From positions 31,465,077 to 31,529,076 of the forward strand of contig NC_060233.1 in the NCBI RefSeq assembly GCF_021155775.2: a stretch of 64,000 nt of DNA, in the 5' to 3' direction. Numbering within the stretch: the first letter of the stretch is position 1; each line of letters begins with the position of its first letter. The stretch comes from Neodiprion pinetum. Taxonomy: Eukaryota; Arthropoda; Insecta; Hymenoptera; Diprionidae. A program made the translations under genes and the position numbers. This document shows positions 62,504-64,000 of this stretch, one piece after another. The notes beneath the pieces are model-generated. The model was not told the DNA's origin. It worked only from the letters and a program-made list of their open reading frames with translations, and made no database searches.

Positions 62504-64000
62504 TTATCGCGCACTCAATCGACGACTATCCACTCTCCACCGAAGGTGGAATAGCGCGAGTAATTCTTCCGGCACGTTGACCGCTTTCTATTCCTCGACG
62601 TCGTCGTACTAGTGTCGGTTTAACGCAGATGTTATCGTAATGTATAAAAAAATTGTAGAAAAACAGAATGAAACAAGGGCACGTTTGAAACTCGACGTCG
62701 TCTCTATCTTATCGATAAAATCGAAGGTCCTCTCAGAGGTGTGTCGAATGATTCGAAGGCGGTATCTTCGCAACGAGTCAGGGCGAGAGTCTGGTGGGGG
62801 TGCGCAGGTGTGGAGAATGTATTACGTATTTGGCAACAGCCCTCCGAGGTTGTCGGGTGAAAACGATCGGCGAAGACTCGACTGCCAGGCTGCATACGGC
62901 GTTCAATCGGCACGAGCCCAACTCTCGGTGTCAGCGGTTGTAGTTTGACTGTGACGGGTTTGGCTTTGGCAGTGAAACGCGCCCCTACCGAAGCATAAGG
63001 GGTGATGCAGCTCACCCGCCCTGTGTAATAGTGGGAGAGAAGGGAGGGCGACCCCCCTTCCGGTTCGCTCCTGGTCACCCGATGTCCAGGTAAACCGTTG
63101 GGTTCCTCCGGCTCCTCGAGGGATGAATGAACCAGTTTTCTTGGTTTCGCGTCTTTCCGCTCCCGCGGCTCCCTGTATACCAGTTGCTCCTTTTTTCGAC
63201 CAGCTCCGACACCGGTTGGACCGCGAAAATGGAGGCTGCGGCTATATGTTGCGTGCGTGCACGTTCGCGTGTGCGTGTGCGTGTCTTGTGTGCTCGGTTG
63301 AACGGTACTCGACGAAACAACCTCGGCCAAGCGATCGAGTATAGGACTCTGGCTGCAACTGCACGCGGTCGTCTGTGAAACCAAGAGTAGATCTGGTCGG
63401 CGAGCTTCCCGGCAGGACCCCCCCAAGACCGATTAAATCTCGCCCCGCCTCTGGTCCAGCCCTCCCGTACTCCTCCTGGGCCGCGCTCTCCTGGCGCTCT
63501 CTTTCGCTATCCTCCGCACCGGGAGGAGAGCTTTCGTTGCCGCGGCAGGTGAGAGAGCCGTGGAGAAACAGAGACGAACCAAGATAGACAGAGAGAAAGA
63601 GAGAGAGAACGGTGATAACTTGCGCGCGCACACCGAGTATCTTTAGTTCAACAAAAGATCTCAGACCTCACGCTCTTGGTGCTCTTTACTTTTGCGTAAG
63701 TCCACCTGTCTGCCGCCTATGGTGAGTGTTGCAGAAAAAGATGTAAGCTTCGAGACACGTCGTAAGGTTTTTTCTTGGAAAATGCATCGAGGAGTTTAAT
63801 CGCTCCCGATTCGTCCCTCGCCCTCGGATCCTGGGGGTGTTGGTCGAAGCACGGGACGGGATGTGTAACCTAGGTATGTACGAGACTCTCGGCTCCTCTT
63901 TCTCGCGGACCGGCAGCTGCACGTTCACCAGACCTCGTAGCTTCTCTGCGCCTCACTTTACCGAGCTGACGTTTCGAGCACGTGGTCCTCAGAGGGACGC
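62504..64000. other. Upstream flank of wingless, no coding gene seen
   Basis: About 1.5 kb, GC-richer towards the end, with GT-rich runs near 63.26 kb and purine runs near 63.59 kb. A 240-codon minus-strand frame here (62704-63426) has no recognisable domain. Proximal wingless regulatory DNA is expected. Confidence 0.55.

Noticed and set aside
62704..63426. 240-codon minus-strand frame upstream of wingless
   Set aside because: GC-rich sequence, Arg/Ser/Thr/Pro-rich translation, no domain seen.

Overview
This is a piece of an insect nuclear genome. It is gene-poor, with long introns, GT-AG splice sites and many microsatellites, and it has no operon-like coding. Two complete genes for secreted Wnt signalling proteins can be read exon by exon: Wnt6 on the plus strand (five coding exons, 357 residues) and Wnt1/wingless on the minus strand (four coding exons, 398 residues). 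The proteins look arthropod, and I think Hymenoptera most likely because of the wingless central region, but I cannot name a species from this sequence alone.

Layout. Positions 1-15319 are the upstream flank of Wnt6 with no recognisable coding exon. Wnt6 runs from 15320 to 32067, with two large introns (6.2 and 8.9 kb) and two small ones (420 and 133 bp). About 19 kb of non-coding DNA separates the two stop codons; it holds the 3' UTRs, many simple repeats and a candidate TCF/Pangolin site. wingless occupies 51172-62376 on the minus strand, with introns of 2.4 kb, 7.5 kb and 167 bp, a TATA-containing candidate promoter near 62500 and an AT-rich 3' UTR probably ending near 49.7 kb. The last 1.5 kb lies upstream of wingless.

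The two genes are convergent, tail to tail. In Drosophila wg and Wnt6 are adjacent and transcribed in the same direction, so the pair here is conserved but the orientation differs. Both encode cysteine-rich lipid-modified ligands for Frizzled/LRP6 (Arrow) receptors. Their 3' ends face a common intergenic interval where shared enhancers might lie. Three intron positions with matching phase are common to the two genes, as expected for old tandem duplicates. I found no third Wnt gene, no RNA gene, no intact transposon and no CRISPR or prokaryotic feature. Nothing in the window supports a wholly new system; the strongest observations are the gene order and orientation, the shared introns and a few candidate regulatory or repeat elements.
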